Assembly (NCBI GenBank): GCA_009823395.1
Contig: CM020514.1
Coordinates: forward strand, 5,046,966 to 5,110,965
From: Thamnaconus septentrionalis
Taxonomy: Eukaryota; Chordata; Actinopteri; Tetraodontiformes; Monacanthidae
Reading direction: 5' to 3'
DNA length: 64,000 nt
Position numbers and translations under genes: made by a program. The notes under the pieces are model-generated. The model had not been told where the DNA came from and made no database searches. It saw nothing but the letters and a program-made list of their open reading frames with translations. Shown here in pieces: positions 29,401 through 43,916 of the stretch; positions within the stretch are counted from its first letter, which is position 1, and every line of letters starts with the position of its first letter.

Positions 29401-32400
29401 CAGGAGGCAGCGGAAGCGACAGACAAAGTTCCTCTCCAGGAAGGAGGAGTTCTCGGGCGGGAGCTGCTCCGGCTTGTAGGTGAGCAACGCCGTGCTGCTG
29501 TCCGGTTCCATCTCTGAACGTCCAAAGACATAAAGAAACAGTTCATTGTCACATAATAGAAAGTTTTTTTTCCCATGTGTTACATCCTTCCGGCAAAACC
29601 GAAATGAATTGAATGAATGAAAAGGGGGGAAACAAAACAACGGATTTGATTTAATGTGATCCCCCACACATTTCATTTCAAAGCAAAGAAAATAAAATAT
29701 TGAAAGTGAAGGGGAAGGATGTCCCAGCCGAACAAGAGGGGGAGAGACTCAGCCAACCACACAAGGCACAACTTCTTCCTTCTAAAACTAAACCACAAAG
29801 GAAAGAGAATCCTATTTAATCTAGAACCAGAAGAAAATGGGTCTGCCAGGAATCTCCAACCAAAAAAAAAAAAAACTGACGAAAATGTGTGGTTACGGTT
29901 ATGATCTGTGAGAGGGCTGGATAGGAAAGAGCAACAGAAGAAAACCCAAACAAACAAGGTAAGCCGAGACAGCCGCAACAATCGAACAATCACACTGTCA
30001 CATCCTCAGGACAACAAGGCAAGGACATTTCTCCCAGTGAAGAATAAAACAGAGGAAAACTAAAAAAAACTATAAGATAAATATCCTAATTATTGTTAAA
30101 TCCTGATGACTGAACTGACGAGAGATTTGAAACATTTTACCTTTTATTTCCTAACTATTTTTTATATATCACAATTTTACTTTTCACATTTTAACATTTA
30201 CCTCATATTTTCCTAGTTATCTCATAATCAAGAAAACTTTTAATGTTGCAATCCTGACGATTTATGGGGGCATTTTACATGTTTTCCTTATAATTTGGAA
30301 TTTCCCACTTGCAATTTTGAACTTGACTGTGTAGTTTTAGCTTTATTTACCCCCCTGAAAATTACATGACTGTGCTTCAAGGCTGGTTTCTTCTTAATTT
30401 CTTGTCCACTGGCAGGAAAAACAACTGTGGACCACTTGATTTTTTTTTCTTTACTCTCTATATTTTTGATCTAACTCTGACTAATCACCAACTTCACCCT
30501 CCCTCCAACCTATCAGCTCTCCCACGTCTGTCACCTGCTTCTGAGACCCTGTGCTTACTTTAAAAAGAAATAAATAAATAAAAAAGCGACATTCTCCAGT
30601 GTACGGCAAGGAGGCTACCGTCTCTTTCTGGGCCAGGTCACCAGCTTGTTCAAATGTTGTCTGTTGACCTGAGAGTGATTCTGTTTCAAGGAACGCTCGA
30701 GCAACCAAACATCCGCTTGCCTGCCGTTATTATTTCCATCTCATTCCCATCGTGACACTGTGTCATCATCAGCCGGCCTCCCAGTGAATTAATGCACTTA
30801 TGTAAGGAAGCCCTCAGCCCTGCCCTGCCAAGACACACACACACAGAAAGAGAGGCTGCGGGTTTCGTGGCAGCTAACTTCAGGGGAAGACGGTGACCTG
30901 CGCCTTCCTCACCGCAGGTCTTAGCCTCGACACTCGGGACCAAAGCGCACAGACATAAGCATCTTAAAGCCCAAATACAGATCTGGGACCACTTCACCTC
31001 ATAAGCCAGAGCCAAGATTACAGAGTCATGTGACCGGACCTGAGGATGGTCTTAGAGCTTAAGGGCCTAAAGTGTGTGTACTTAAGCGTCTGATACCGAT
31101 CTCCGAATGTTGTGTTCACACAGGCTCGTTGCGGCCAATCTCGTTTAAGGCGGAGTCGCGAGGAGTTTTAGGGGCCGAGTGGCCGAACGCTGCAGCCAAA
31201 AATCAGCCAATCAAGCTGCTGTCCTGAGGTCTCGTGCGAGCGCTCACCTTGCGGGGAGTCCTGCGTGATGGCGGCCGCGGCGGCGGGAGGGTTGAGAGCC
31301 CAGTGCAGGTTTCTCCTGAGCTCCTGCTGGTCCTCGGTGTGCACCAGCTCGTACACGCTCTGGTGCATGACGTCCGTCTGGGGAAGCACAAGGACAAAAA
31401 CTTGCGGTTTTGGTCGTTTCTATTGCAGTATGTTTTGAAAAAAGTGTGACATAAAAAGAGCGTTTCCATATATGTCTTGTAAATATGGGAGCACTGACAA
31501 TACGGCTGTGTCTCAATTCAGGCTCTGGATCCTTCGAAGCCTGCATTTGAAGGCCAGTTGCGTCATAGCACTGCGCGAAGGCTTGTCCCAATTCACTAAA
31601 ATTCGAAGGATGCTCCAAATGCACCCTTGGAAATGCGCCCTACTTTTAGCCGGTTCGAAGGATGCACCGCAACTATCCTTCGCGGACACCTGTATCCCAG
31701 GATGCTTTGCGTGCTGCTGCTAAGCATCCTGGGATCCTGGGAAGTCAGCCGAAATGGCGCCATCTACTGGCAAAGACAAGACGTATGAATCACATAAAAG
31801 TTTTTAACGTAGGGTTTTTACTTATTTGAACATCCAACGCCATGGTTGGATGGCGAACCAATGGTTAGCTTGATGCGATAAAAACGTCACTACCGGGGTT
31901 GGCTAGCAGTAGGAATCGGCGGTGACGCAACCAGGAAATACGCCGAAGGTTAAACCGTCCAATTTGGTTACCGGGGAGGAGGGTTTGGGTTCGTCCCCCT
32001 CGGCTGCGACGGAGGACGCATCCTTTGAGGGAGGCAGACCCTGAATTGAGACACAGCCTAAGTCTGACTTTTTGACTTCCTAGGAAGCATGAAGAGGACA
32101 CGACCCATCGAAACTGCGTCGGTGTGAGACTGAGGAGTTTTAATCTGACAGCTTTGCATTTTCTGTATCACTTTACCAACAGGCACCCAGTGTGTGAAGG
32201 TCTTTGGGGGCAGCAACAGCAGCGACATCGTTTTTTTTGCAAACGTTTTTTGATTGCCAGATATTTGACGCGCGCCGCGTGGATGAGTTTCTCAGAAACG
32301 CGTGATTGACGCTTCTGGATTGGAGCTGTGTGTAGTAGCGACACACACACAACACCTGCGATAGGTGTTAATGGTATAATGAAATGAAACTGATTGAAGA

Positions 32401-35400
32401 ACATCTATTTCCTTATCATGAAGTCGCGACCCGAATTTATTCTACAGCACTCGGCCGCCCACCGAGTCTCTGTGTGCGCCTGCCGCTTTGGGCAGAAAAA
32501 AAAAAGGCCAGGCTATAAATAGGTCAGGTGCTTCTCGCCTGCAGTTTGAGCCTCTGAGCCCTGCCGAGCGCAGGGGAGAAGACCGATGGATCAAGCTGGG
32601 CGACACCTCCTCCCCACCCAGCACCTCCCAGCACCTCCCAGCAGATGCTGCACGCAAGCCGACGGGTTGGTTGGATGTTGGGGACCCCCCACGACTTAGG
32701 CAGGCAGGCAGGCCATCAGGATCAGGCGATCGTCAAGGAATGAAGTAGAGTGCGGGATGTGTGCTGATGGTACCTGGTGGAAGCCCAGGTAGTCCTGAAT
32801 GGTGTGGGAGGCGTAGAAGATGGTCCCGCTGGCCGTGATGACCAGGACGAAGCCGTTGAGAGCCTGCGGGTCGAACAAACACAGATTCCCGTTAGAAGTT
32901 CAGCAAGGTCATCACATTTGAATAATGTTGGCCCAGTCAAAAATGAGAGACAAAAGCCTTTCATGCAGGGCTTTGTTTGATGAGAACTGGAGATATCCAT
33001 TTACAAGCTAGCTGCAGTTTCCTGTTTTTAGCAACCTTCCTGGTTGTAGCTCCACAATCTCTTCATTGGTTCATTGGTGTGGTCATCTTGAGAAGAAGAA
33101 GAATTAAAGTAGCACTCTACAATGGTACGTTGACAATATTATTTTCTATTACAATGTTGTTACAATATTATATATTATAATAACTAATAATTATATATTT
33201 ATAACATTACATCACTCTGAATTCTGTCTGTAACCTGAATAGTCTGGCCATTCACTCAGCAAGTCTTTCCTCTTTTATTCCTCCAGTAAAACCTGCTTTG
33301 GTCTCTCTGGCGCCCTCTGCCATTGTGTGCATACAGCGATTAGTGTGCAAGATGGTATCGTACAGCCGGGGCAGGAGGTGTTGATGTTCTTGTGTTAAGT
33401 GCTACCTTAAAGTGAAATATGCTACTGGGCTGGCAACGAAAATTGCATGTTTTAATACCAGGCCAGCAGAGGGCGCTGTGTTAATTGCAGGGCTGCCGTC
33501 GGCTTGCATTGTTTTAACCAGGTGAATGATTTATTCGAATCCATGCAAACTAATTTTAAGACAGACTGCAACCAAAAGAGTTCAAGAGATGAAAACTAAT
33601 AATGAAAGGAAGGTAATAACAAATGACAGAAAGACTAAAAAACAAGCCGTAAAAATAGCAAAAAGGGGGATGAAAAGGAGCAGACTCATCGTTATCTTCA
33701 GAGGGGAACAGCTGGTCAAATATTTCCGCCTCACTGAACAGCAGCACACGTGCCCCACCTTCCCCCCGGTCTGGAGCCATTTTGTAAACAAACACACAAA
33801 CAGACGGTGTACCGGCCGCGCAAACACAAACACACACAAGCGCTGTCATCGCTGTCCCCACAATCAGCCTGCAGGGCGAGGGGTGGGGGAGGGGCACGTT
33901 TGGGGGATGACTAAGATGCCCGATGACGCACCATGTGATCCTGAATTTTCCAGCGCGAAACGGCTCACGGAACAAATACCGCATGTTTTTCTGTTTCGTT
34001 TGTTTCGTGATGAGCGCGACGTTGTAAAACTTTTCGTTTGTCACACGCCGTCCCCGACGAGTGGCAATGTTCAGGGAACACGATGTGATGGGAACGGGGC
34101 CAAATATGGCTTAATACTGGAGGAGCAGCCCATGCGGACTCATTAACCTCCCTGCGGCTAATGACCGGACATGAGTGGTGCCGATGATGCTGCCTAAAAC
34201 GACAAAAGCAAAGCAAAAAGCCTCATTTATACGTTGCCACATTTCCTCCGCCTCCCTTTTCAGGGTTAAATAATTGATCGGCTCCTCTCGGCTCCTCTAT
34301 AATTCACCGCCGTCTGATGTGAGGGAGGAGTGCAGAAAGCGGTATCAGGAATTAACCTTGCATTCCTGCGAAAACGCTCGCCATCCGTCACCTCAGCGAG
34401 GAGACGGAGCTAAAGAGCCGAGAGGAGGAGGAGGAGGAGGAGGAAGGAGAAGGAGGAGGAAGGAGGAGACTAAACCAACTCCTACTTCCCCAGTGAGCTA
34501 ACAAGCCGAGGGGAGACGACCGCTCATCATAATAATGAAACCACCCCCTCCGGTCGGGACCGGCAATGCCATGGCAGCTCAGGCTGCTTCCTGTCCTCAC
34601 ACTGGAATGCCAGCGCCGGGCACATTGGAGGGAAGTGGACTGGAAAATCAGTGACTCCAGAGCTGAGCTCGGCCTCCTCTCAGTCAGAGAGAGAGAGGGC
34701 CAAGAACTAGGGGAGCGTTTGTTTCCTTCACCAGGGCTGTCGATTGGATTTATTTTTTTTCCGAGGGCGTATCTTGGATGCGTTATAAGAACTGGGTACC
34801 GGACTGGCAATACAGCAGTACGATGACCCTTTTCCAGTGGCCACACGAGGTACTGCAGCCTGCTCTACGGGCCACATAACGTGAAAGCCATAAACATTTT
34901 CGGGTTATGCGCTGCGTGAGCAACTACATTGAAATGAATGGGCCGCCATATTGGATCCCAGGGGCTTGGAGCGTATTGGTGCTGTTGGCAGTTCTTGACG
35001 TGCGTCACTGGGTGCGGTTACATGGAACGTAACCTAGTGGTCAAGTGTTGGCCCTGAGACTTGTGGCTTTGTACCAAAGACTATAAAAATGGTACCCGAC
35101 TGACTCCCTTTGGGGTTGGACTGGGGGTTCAGATCTCATGGGATGGGTCGAATGTGGTGAACAAAGTTCACATTCCTTTGGGGATGTGACAATCAGTGTT
35201 ACTCTAACCTTTGTAATCAGTTGGATTAAACGCTGACCCATTTAAAGATAGTGCCATGCCAACAATCCATTCCGATCAAATTGGCCCGACCCAATCGAAA
35301 TTTCAATCAGGATCAGAGGAGGGGGTGCGACCCTGTTTCTGACCCGATCAGAGCCCGACACAGTGGCTGGTGCTGCATACATAAAACTGCTAGAGCCACT

Positions 35401-37117
35401 TTTTCCATTGAGTTACTAAGACCCACACAAAAAATGTAGCTAGGTCACTACGTTTACTATCATGACTGGCTGTTTGGTGAATGAGTTTGAGGAATCCTTT
35501 GTTGCTCTCATTCACCCTGACATTTATGTTAATGCTAATGGCCACCTTTTCCTCGCTCGTTATGGAAACATCGGGAAAACCCAAGTGGTGCAGGCCAAAC
35601 GAGCTGAATGTTCACTTCGTCAGAGTCGAATCGAGTAACCCGTTTCTATAAAAGGTTTGCTCAAGAGTGAAAAGCACCTCAAGCTATGGTACTACCTTTA
35701 ATGCGTTTTCAAATAGTGCAGTTTCCATCAGTTTTCTAATTCAAATTTGTTACCTAATGCAAATTAAAAGGCCTATGGAGACACACTATCTACCCTTTTC
35801 AAAGAGAGAGCAACCTAAGAGCATCAGAAGATTCGACAGTTACCCAACTTGCAGACCGTACAGTCTCCTCAGTTCGCATCCACTTTGGCAAGTCACTATT
35901 GGTTTGCCGCTGCTTTTCCTACCCATCATTTTTAAATCTACTCTGGCCTGTCTTCCACTCTGTATCTCCATCTCTTCATTACTTGTATTTCTTTTTGGTC
36001 CCAACCGGTCAAAGCAGATGGCTGCCCTTCAGAGTCACGGTCTGCTGGAGATTTCTTCCCACTGGGGATTGTGTTGCCACTGTGGCCTCATGCTAGCGCT
36101 GGGGGATCAGTTGGTTTTCTCTTTGACTGGGTGGAGCGCTTCGAGACGCCTTTGATTTGAATAAATAAAAGTTAATTGATCGATTGAATCCTCCCGTTCA
36201 CTTACACAATGCATCCTCAAAACTTTCCACCTCCAGCCCAAGAAAGGTGCAAGACATGTCCACTTACCTCTGATACGCTTCTATACAACGCCTGAAGCCG
36301 GTTAATTGGAGACTCAACTCATACCACTCGGCCCCCTCAGTTTAAATCACACAGAACAGCGAGGCGGCGAAAAGCAGTATGAAAGCCAAGTCGGTCCGTC
36401 TGTGTGAGAAGGGCCACTCTAAAAGCTGGAGGGGTGGTTGGAGAGCTCACCAACCTTTGTGTTGCCCCCAACTGTCCACCTCACAATATGATATCCATCC
36501 TGTCCAGATCAAATAAAGTCCTAATTGTCCAAATTCCGTTAAGTTTCCCCACTGAAGACTCAAGCCACGACTGGACAGGAGAGCTGAACACACACCAAAC
36601 CACACATATTTGTTTCGATAAGTTAAAAGGGAAGCAGGAATGACCAGTCTCCAATTCTCTGTGATGATTGTAAACACTTGGAGAAGCCATCCCGTTCTAT
36701 ACCAGCGCCTTTTCTGGACCAAAGCAAAAAGAGCACAGCCCAATTTCACGTTGTGCACAGTGATTCCCTGCGCACTGTGGCAGACATATTGAGAGGTAAG
36801 CTGTCTTAGTCCCTCTGAGCTGCTGCCATCGGCCTAAATAGACTTCCGCCTCTGTGCGGAGATTTGCAGGGAGCGACTGACAGCAGAACAGAGACACCAA
36901 CAACAGGTAAAGACAGGACAAGTTGTAGTTGAATTGAGTTCTCAGAGCTCACCTGCAGCAGCAGGTCCCCTTCGGGAATCTTGCTGTCTGTCTTCCTGAC
37001 GGCTTTGCCCTCGCCGTCATCGCTGCCAGCGGTTGGAGTGGCTCCGTTCCGGCTGTTCAGGGTGACTGTGAGGAGAGACAGACGGATGTTTTTAGTGGTG
37101 CCTTAACACTGCCACTG

Positions 37118-37156
<39 letters not shown>

Positions 37157-40100
37157 CCCTGATCCTGCCCCATTAAACTTTCATCACGTGGTAACCTGAA
37201 AGTGGAACTCAAACCCCAAACAGAGCTTTTAGCCCATCCGACCCGCTAACGTCACATCTCATCAGCACATCAATGATATTCATAACAGCGGGGAAATACA
37301 AGCTCGGCTCGTGTTGCTGTCACTGCTGTTGCCGCTGTCTCTTGGGACCCAGAGTACTCGCACACTGATCTCATCTAAGCGAGTGAAGACACAAACCGCA
37401 TCAGGAGAGTCAAAGCTGGGCTACTTTTATGACCAAACGTTCATTACATTTAGTTTTTTTTGGGAAAAGTGTATGTCATGGATCTATACCAGTGGGTTTG
37501 TCCAGGAAGCCTTAACAGAGGATTCATCCCTGTTCAGTGTGCGTATCATTTTTTCATTTCATTTTCCACGGTAGTTTATCGTAAAAAGACACACAGCCTA
37601 ACAATGATCCGTCTCTCTTTAGTGATAGTGGACTTCCGCTAAATGATTCTGGAGTATTTTGAGAGTATCGAGTAGCAAGTACAGAGGGAGTACCAAGAGT
37701 TCGGTCCAGAAGTGTGCCATCTTGGACACACCTCTTGACTGTTGATCTACAGAAAACATTTGCAATTCCTTTTTTAATGGTAGTCTAAAGTAAAAAGACA
37801 CACAGCCTAACAATGGTCCGTCTCTCTTTAGTGAAGGTGGACTTCCATGAAATTTGCATTTAAAAGCATTGCACAGGGATTCTCTGCCTGCTTTCTGTTG
37901 CTTCAAAGTCTGATGGGAGACCCTGGGTAGTCATTGAGAATTTTCCTTTACTTTTATCAGTGTCACGAATTGCATACTGCTGGTCCTGTATACCACCCAA
38001 AATTTCAGATGCACTTCTGCTAAAGCCTTTGATAGCAGCAAAGAGCAATTTGTCAATTGGTCACCATACTAGCTAGCGATTAGTACATGTTAGCTAGCAC
38101 ATTAACACCATTAGGACATTTCTGATGTATTCGTTGAGGGTGTGAGGTGTCAGCAATTCCACGCTAAAGGATTTTGGAGTGTTTTGAGAGTATCGAGTAC
38201 CAAGCAGAGGGCGAGTACCAAGTGTTTGGTCCAGAAGTGTGCCATCTGGGACGCACCTCTTGACTGTTGATCTACAAAAAACCATAATGACGAGCACGCT
38301 CACAGCCGCAGCACTTGATCAGCGCGATGCGTCTAACGTGAGCCGACCTGATGTCATGAGAAAGAGCGCAGTGGTCAAGCGCATGAAACCGTGACCCCGG
38401 CGGGAGCTGTGTGCGTTGACCCGCGGTGACCTGCGACCCCGACGCTGAAGATGATGATTGGGTGACTGGGTTCTGGGTCACATCTTTTGTTGTCTGCAAA
38501 GCGGTCTGATGGGGAGTCCATCTGAGGGCCGTGTCAGGAGTGTCTGCGCAGACACCGCACAGCATATGGGCTTTGTGCGTCCAGCCCGACTAGATCGCTA
38601 CCTTCACACGAGACACGGCTTTGGTCGCACACCCCTGACCTTATTCCCATCTTGGATTGACTTCTTAAGGGCCACTGAGAACGATTGAGAACAACAATGA
38701 GTGACATAATGACCCACACGGCTGAGGAGATGATCTGATCGTTTCCAACTGTCGCCACGTAAAAACAGCAAGAAAAGTTTCAATCCTAGACAAAGAGTTG
38801 CTTTCGATCAATAAACACATCTGTGATTGGCTGATCGGTCCAAAATTGAAGGTCCCACGTTGGGGCAAATACCCTTTTACCAATGTTACCTAAGAGTAAC
38901 CAGTGTCTCTATCCTGTCGGTGAACTCCCCTGCAATGAGAAGACATTACTTCTGCCGCTTGCTCTGCTTTTTAGATACACTAGTGAGAGCTAAAACAGGC
39001 AGTTCTGAAAGTCAGTGATGTCACAAAGGGCAAGGATACCTCTTCCTTTTTTAGTGACGAAACCCCAAGCTTTGGTCCCCTATTTAAATGTGCTGATAAT
39101 CCAAAAAGACGACGAGTTTTAGCAGGAGGCTGTTAACAAAGGGGTAAATATGACGTTATTACTTCTGAATATATATGTGACATTAGCATGCAACAATACT
39201 AATAATAATAATAATAATAATAATATAATAATAATAATAATAATAATAATAAAGATGATTATAATAATAAGTGATATTTAGGATGCTTGCAAATTCCAAC
39301 TAAAAAACAAGGCATAATGTTAAAAATGTAGGTCTTTTTTTGGACGTTAAAACGCCACTATATTTGGATGAAGGAGATTTGAGATTTAATCCTAAAACAG
39401 CTGTTGTGGTCTGAACGCCCATTCGACCTTATGTGCAGTGGACTCCAAATTTGAGACACACAGATTTAGCAATAGATATAATAGAAACAATAAAACAAAG
39501 TTTGTATTTGTTAGTGAACTGTGTAGATAATCAAATTAATAGCATCTGTCTTCTTGACCCTGAGAAATAATTAAACTATAAAAAATAATCAACTCTGGTG
39601 CCTTTGGAGTTGCAGCAGCAGCAGCTGCTGCTTTGCTAATGTAACAGAGAGGGTAAAAGTGGGCCGGCACAGTGGCCAGGGCAGGACAAAGAGCAGATCT
39701 CGTTATTGAGCTTCAGTGGGCATGCAGGGTACACCATGAAAAATTTACATTCTAGCAGCCATAGCGACCAAGTGGAACGGACTTTCCTCGCCCAGGTTCG
39801 GCCTTACTTGGCGTTGATTGGACGACATGGAATTAAGAGGTGACCAAGTGGCTTGATGCGACGATGTTGAAAAGAGTCGGAGCTACAGCCAGGGTTGCTG
39901 GTCGGTTTGATTAGAGTTGGACAACAGAGTCAAGAAGGAGGAGGAAGCCTCACCCTATCATCGACCAGTGGTATTGAAGGAGTCTGACTGGCCTGCAGTG
40001 AATGTGACAGACCCAGAGTTTGTTCTGTCATATTGAGTTTTTTTTTTTTTTTTAAAGGAGCCTTCACTTATTCAGTGTTCACCATAGGCTCTTTTGAAGA

Positions 40101-43100
40101 CGGACATGTAAAAACACTCCGTCGGGTGTGCCCGGTTTCAGGGTGCTGGAGTGAAGAATTATTAATGCGGAAACATCAATGTTTGATGCTGGATGCAACA
40201 TCGCATATGCAGTTCACATGCATAATGCGATTAATGATGAACAATTATTGTGGAGGGCAAAAAAAGACGTCTGTAAAAAGAAAAACATGGGTTTTCAGCA
40301 AAGTAACTTGAAGTGACCGCAGCTGCAGAGCTGTGAGGAAATTCGTCCTGATCAGGAAAAAAAACAAAAAAAACTGAGGTTGGATTTTTCTCTTTCTCGA
40401 CAGAAATGAAGCTTCACTTTGATTGTGCAGCAGGGCTAAATGTGCTGCAGAACGGCATTTAGGTCACGAAAATGAGCAATGCGAGCTTGCCCAGTCATCC
40501 CAGTGGCAGGGAGGCCGCGTGGGTCTCCTGTTCGACGGGCCCCATGCAAGCTCCTTGGGAAACGTGTCCACTGAGATTTGATATATCGGACTTGACAAAC
40601 ATGCGGTGACCCTGAAACTCAGACACTTTGTCATACGTCAGCTGCGGCGGGAGACATTTTTGGCAGCGCTTGAGGTCTATGGAGGAGGTCAGACCAGCAG
40701 GATGCTGTAATGCTAAGTTTGCATCACCATCCATACATTTGTTTGTGATAAGTTATCACTCTAGGGCGAAGTGAGCAGATAGAAAGAGGTGTTTATTGCA
40801 CGGAGCTTAAATCGTTGCTTTGACGCATTACTTTGTCTCTATTTGGTTTCATACGGGTAACTGGGTGTTTTTGTTTGAGGCTTTTTGAATAAAAGAGGGT
40901 TCAATATATATCTCTGCAGAACCCTGGGTAGTTTGGATCCCTTGCAATGTTGTCATGTGACAAATATATCAGGTGTCAGTAAACAGGTGAAATGCTGAAG
41001 CCAGTTCCAAGTTACCCTTCTGTATTACTACATTGTGTTATGCAGAGAAGTCTCAACTGCACAGAACTGGGGCCTTTCTAAGTCAGAAAGATGCTAATGC
41101 TAAAGTTGCTAACTAGACATGTTAGCAATATTTATCTATGGTCTCTCCTTGCTTGAACCTAGCTGTTTAGAGCTTTTTTGGCTGCACAAGATGTCTTGCA
41201 AAGTGCAGCCGCCACCACATCAAAATCTGGTTACATTGAATCCACGGGCTAACTGCTCCAGGCACAACAGCCAGCGCACTTCTTTTGGTTTGCTCCCAAT
41301 GTTTCATTGTTGTCCTGATTCCTGCCTCAAACCATTTTAACAAAGTCCCACTTTGGGTTTGGAATCCTGCTAAAGTCGCTTGCTAGCTTGGCCCTGCGTA
41401 CTGCTATCGTTTGGGAGTACCAGGGACCCAGACCTCAGGCATGGCAGGCTGTTAGCTCAAAGTGGTGTCACTTTGCCGAAAGCCAGAGCCAACCACAAGA
41501 ACATGAGAAAATATTAGACCAATTTCAGTTTGTGCGATGGGACAATGTACACCAGGATTAGCAGGGATATTCTGTGCTGGTGCCACCTCAGATTGCTGCC
41601 CAATCCCTACATGGTGTCCTGGCCCGTGTTGGGATTGTTACTACACAGGGCAACCTTGGATTACAAAAAATAAATGAAAAAATAGCACAGGTAAGAGATG
41701 AAACTGAATGTTTGTAAATACACAAAAAACCAATAACATTTGTCTCCCATGTTTTTCCACTATGGAGTTATTATATTTAGATGATTTCCCTTTGTTTTTT
41801 TTTTAAAAAAAAAAGAAAAAAAAGAAATTGGGGTGAACTGCAACCTGACATGTACTTTACCAAAACTGTATTACTATTTGTTTCTACCACATCAGGGTAC
41901 AGCAGCGGAGCTGAATCATCCAGCAGGGCTCAAACCAGCCTTATCAAACAGACAGGGCGCATGCTGTAGGACATTCTCAGCAGCTAGCGTGAACGCTGAG
42001 GATAAGGGGATGCGTCCGGCTGGCAGTTAGCTTTGGATCCTTGCCAGGAACTGAATGAGATGGTACGTGATGAGACAAGAGCAAAACTAAGAACCGATTT
42101 TACCTTCCGGTCTGCGGAGACAGACGACTTCTGTTTGTTCAATAATCTGCTCCTAGTTTGCACAATTCAACTTTTTGGACTTTGGGACAGCTTCTGTCGT
42201 TCATATTGCATCCAGACTTGCATCATGGACTGACGAGGTTGTTATCGCTAACAAACAACAAACAAACAAAGTGCACTATGGACGTCTTGTGATAAAGCCT
42301 TTGTCCCCATTTCTTATTTTCACTTTGGCCATATTTGCCCTACGAAATGGAACCCACTTCAAGACCAAGTTACGTAACGATCCGCCTTTACATCAGTTGT
42401 TGCTTCTACTGGACACTCAAACTGTGACCTCGGCTTTTCAGGATTTATCGGGGCGGTGGAAATCCTTTGGTTGTAAAACATTCCATTGAGATTGAAAACG
42501 ACAGTAAAATATGCAACACGTGACTATCATGCAGAAGTCAACAGTAACACTGTGACATTACTGCCAGACACAAACAGCTACTGCTAGCTAGATGGCGATT
42601 TTTCTGCGCGAGGAACTGCAAACCACTCACATGGCATTAAAGTAACACAGCGAAAAGGTAATTTGAAAATTTTTGTGAACAGAAAAGTTGCTGCAGTAAA
42701 TAGATTCATTAAGCGACTATTGGTGAAACTCAAATACTTTGTAGTTGTTTGCCACTAAGAAAATTTCATAACACTCTGTCTGTCTGCACAGGAATCAGGA
42801 CAACCTGCATCTAAACAGGAGCAAAGCTAACAGGCCTAGCGTTAGCTCGCCAGAAACAGCAATTACAGTCCATTTAAATGCATTACAGTTAAAAGACAGA
42901 GATGATTAGAAAAGGCAAAAGGGAAAACATCCTGAAACTATTATATAAAACTAAAAGTATATCAACACATTGAGAAAAAGTGAAAACCAGAGGCGTCGAC
43001 TGAGCTCTGGCGGCACCCAAGCAAACTAGGAAACTGACGTCAGCAAATCCACATGCGCATGCGTGTGTGTGTGTGTGTGTGTGTTAATTATTCTGGCCGA

Positions 43101-43879
43101 GTGTGAATGGCAACGAGTAAATATAGAACGTTTCAACTCCTCCGACTCCCACCCCACTCCCACCAATGGCGAATGAACACGCGATTGCACACATACGTGC
43201 CACCCCCGCATCCACCGACCTACACATGGATGCACGCAACACGCACACACACAAACACAGACACACACAGAGCCGAGCAACCTAGCGGCTGGGCATGAAC
43301 ACACTAATGCGAGAGGGAAGGTTAGCGCACGCACCCTCGGCCGCTTTCGTGTCTCCCGAGGTTTCTCCATCACATGGTCGCATAGTTGCTTATGAGAGGT
43401 GATGGAAGGGGTGGGGACAAGATTGGGGGCGGGGCCAAGGGCTGGTCGGAGGGGGGGCACTACTTAAAACCAAGGCTTCCCCCCCCCTCCTTTCCTCCAC
43501 CCTCCCTCTGGCGGAACCGCATTCCAGTCCGTGCCCTATCGTGATCAGCGGTGGCTTGTGGTGGTGGTGGGGGCGGGGGGCGGGGGGCGGGGGTGGGTCG
43601 CTAAGCCCTGCAGGGGGAAGGACGGCGGAGAGGAAGGGAGGCGCGGTCGTCATGACGAAGGCAGAGGGTGGGACTGGGGGCGGGTGGCGGACGGTGTGGG
43701 GCGGTGCCCTCCATTCGCCAGCGCGTGGGTGACCTACAGGAAGTGGGGGCTGGGCACTTCCAGCAACGAATCCTGGATCCCGTTGGCGATCGAGAAAAAA
43801 AACCAAAAAAAAGCTGTGATGTCACAAGACTTTTCACGGGAGCCGCGCGGCTTATGTAACGACGACGGCGACGGCGGGG

Positions 43880-43916
<37 letters not shown>

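Larger units (their letters stand above)
32864..36952 (-). other. ahr1 intron 3
   Basis: 4.1 kb. It holds an AGG-rich tract at 34419-34469, a complex low-repeat block at about 34140-34330 and a retroelement-like segment ending near 36187. No exon seen. Confidence 0.6.

Noticed and set aside
35667..36155. 162-residue open frame
   Set aside because: Overlaps a common retroelement-like 3' segment; intron of AHR1; no protein similarity recognised.
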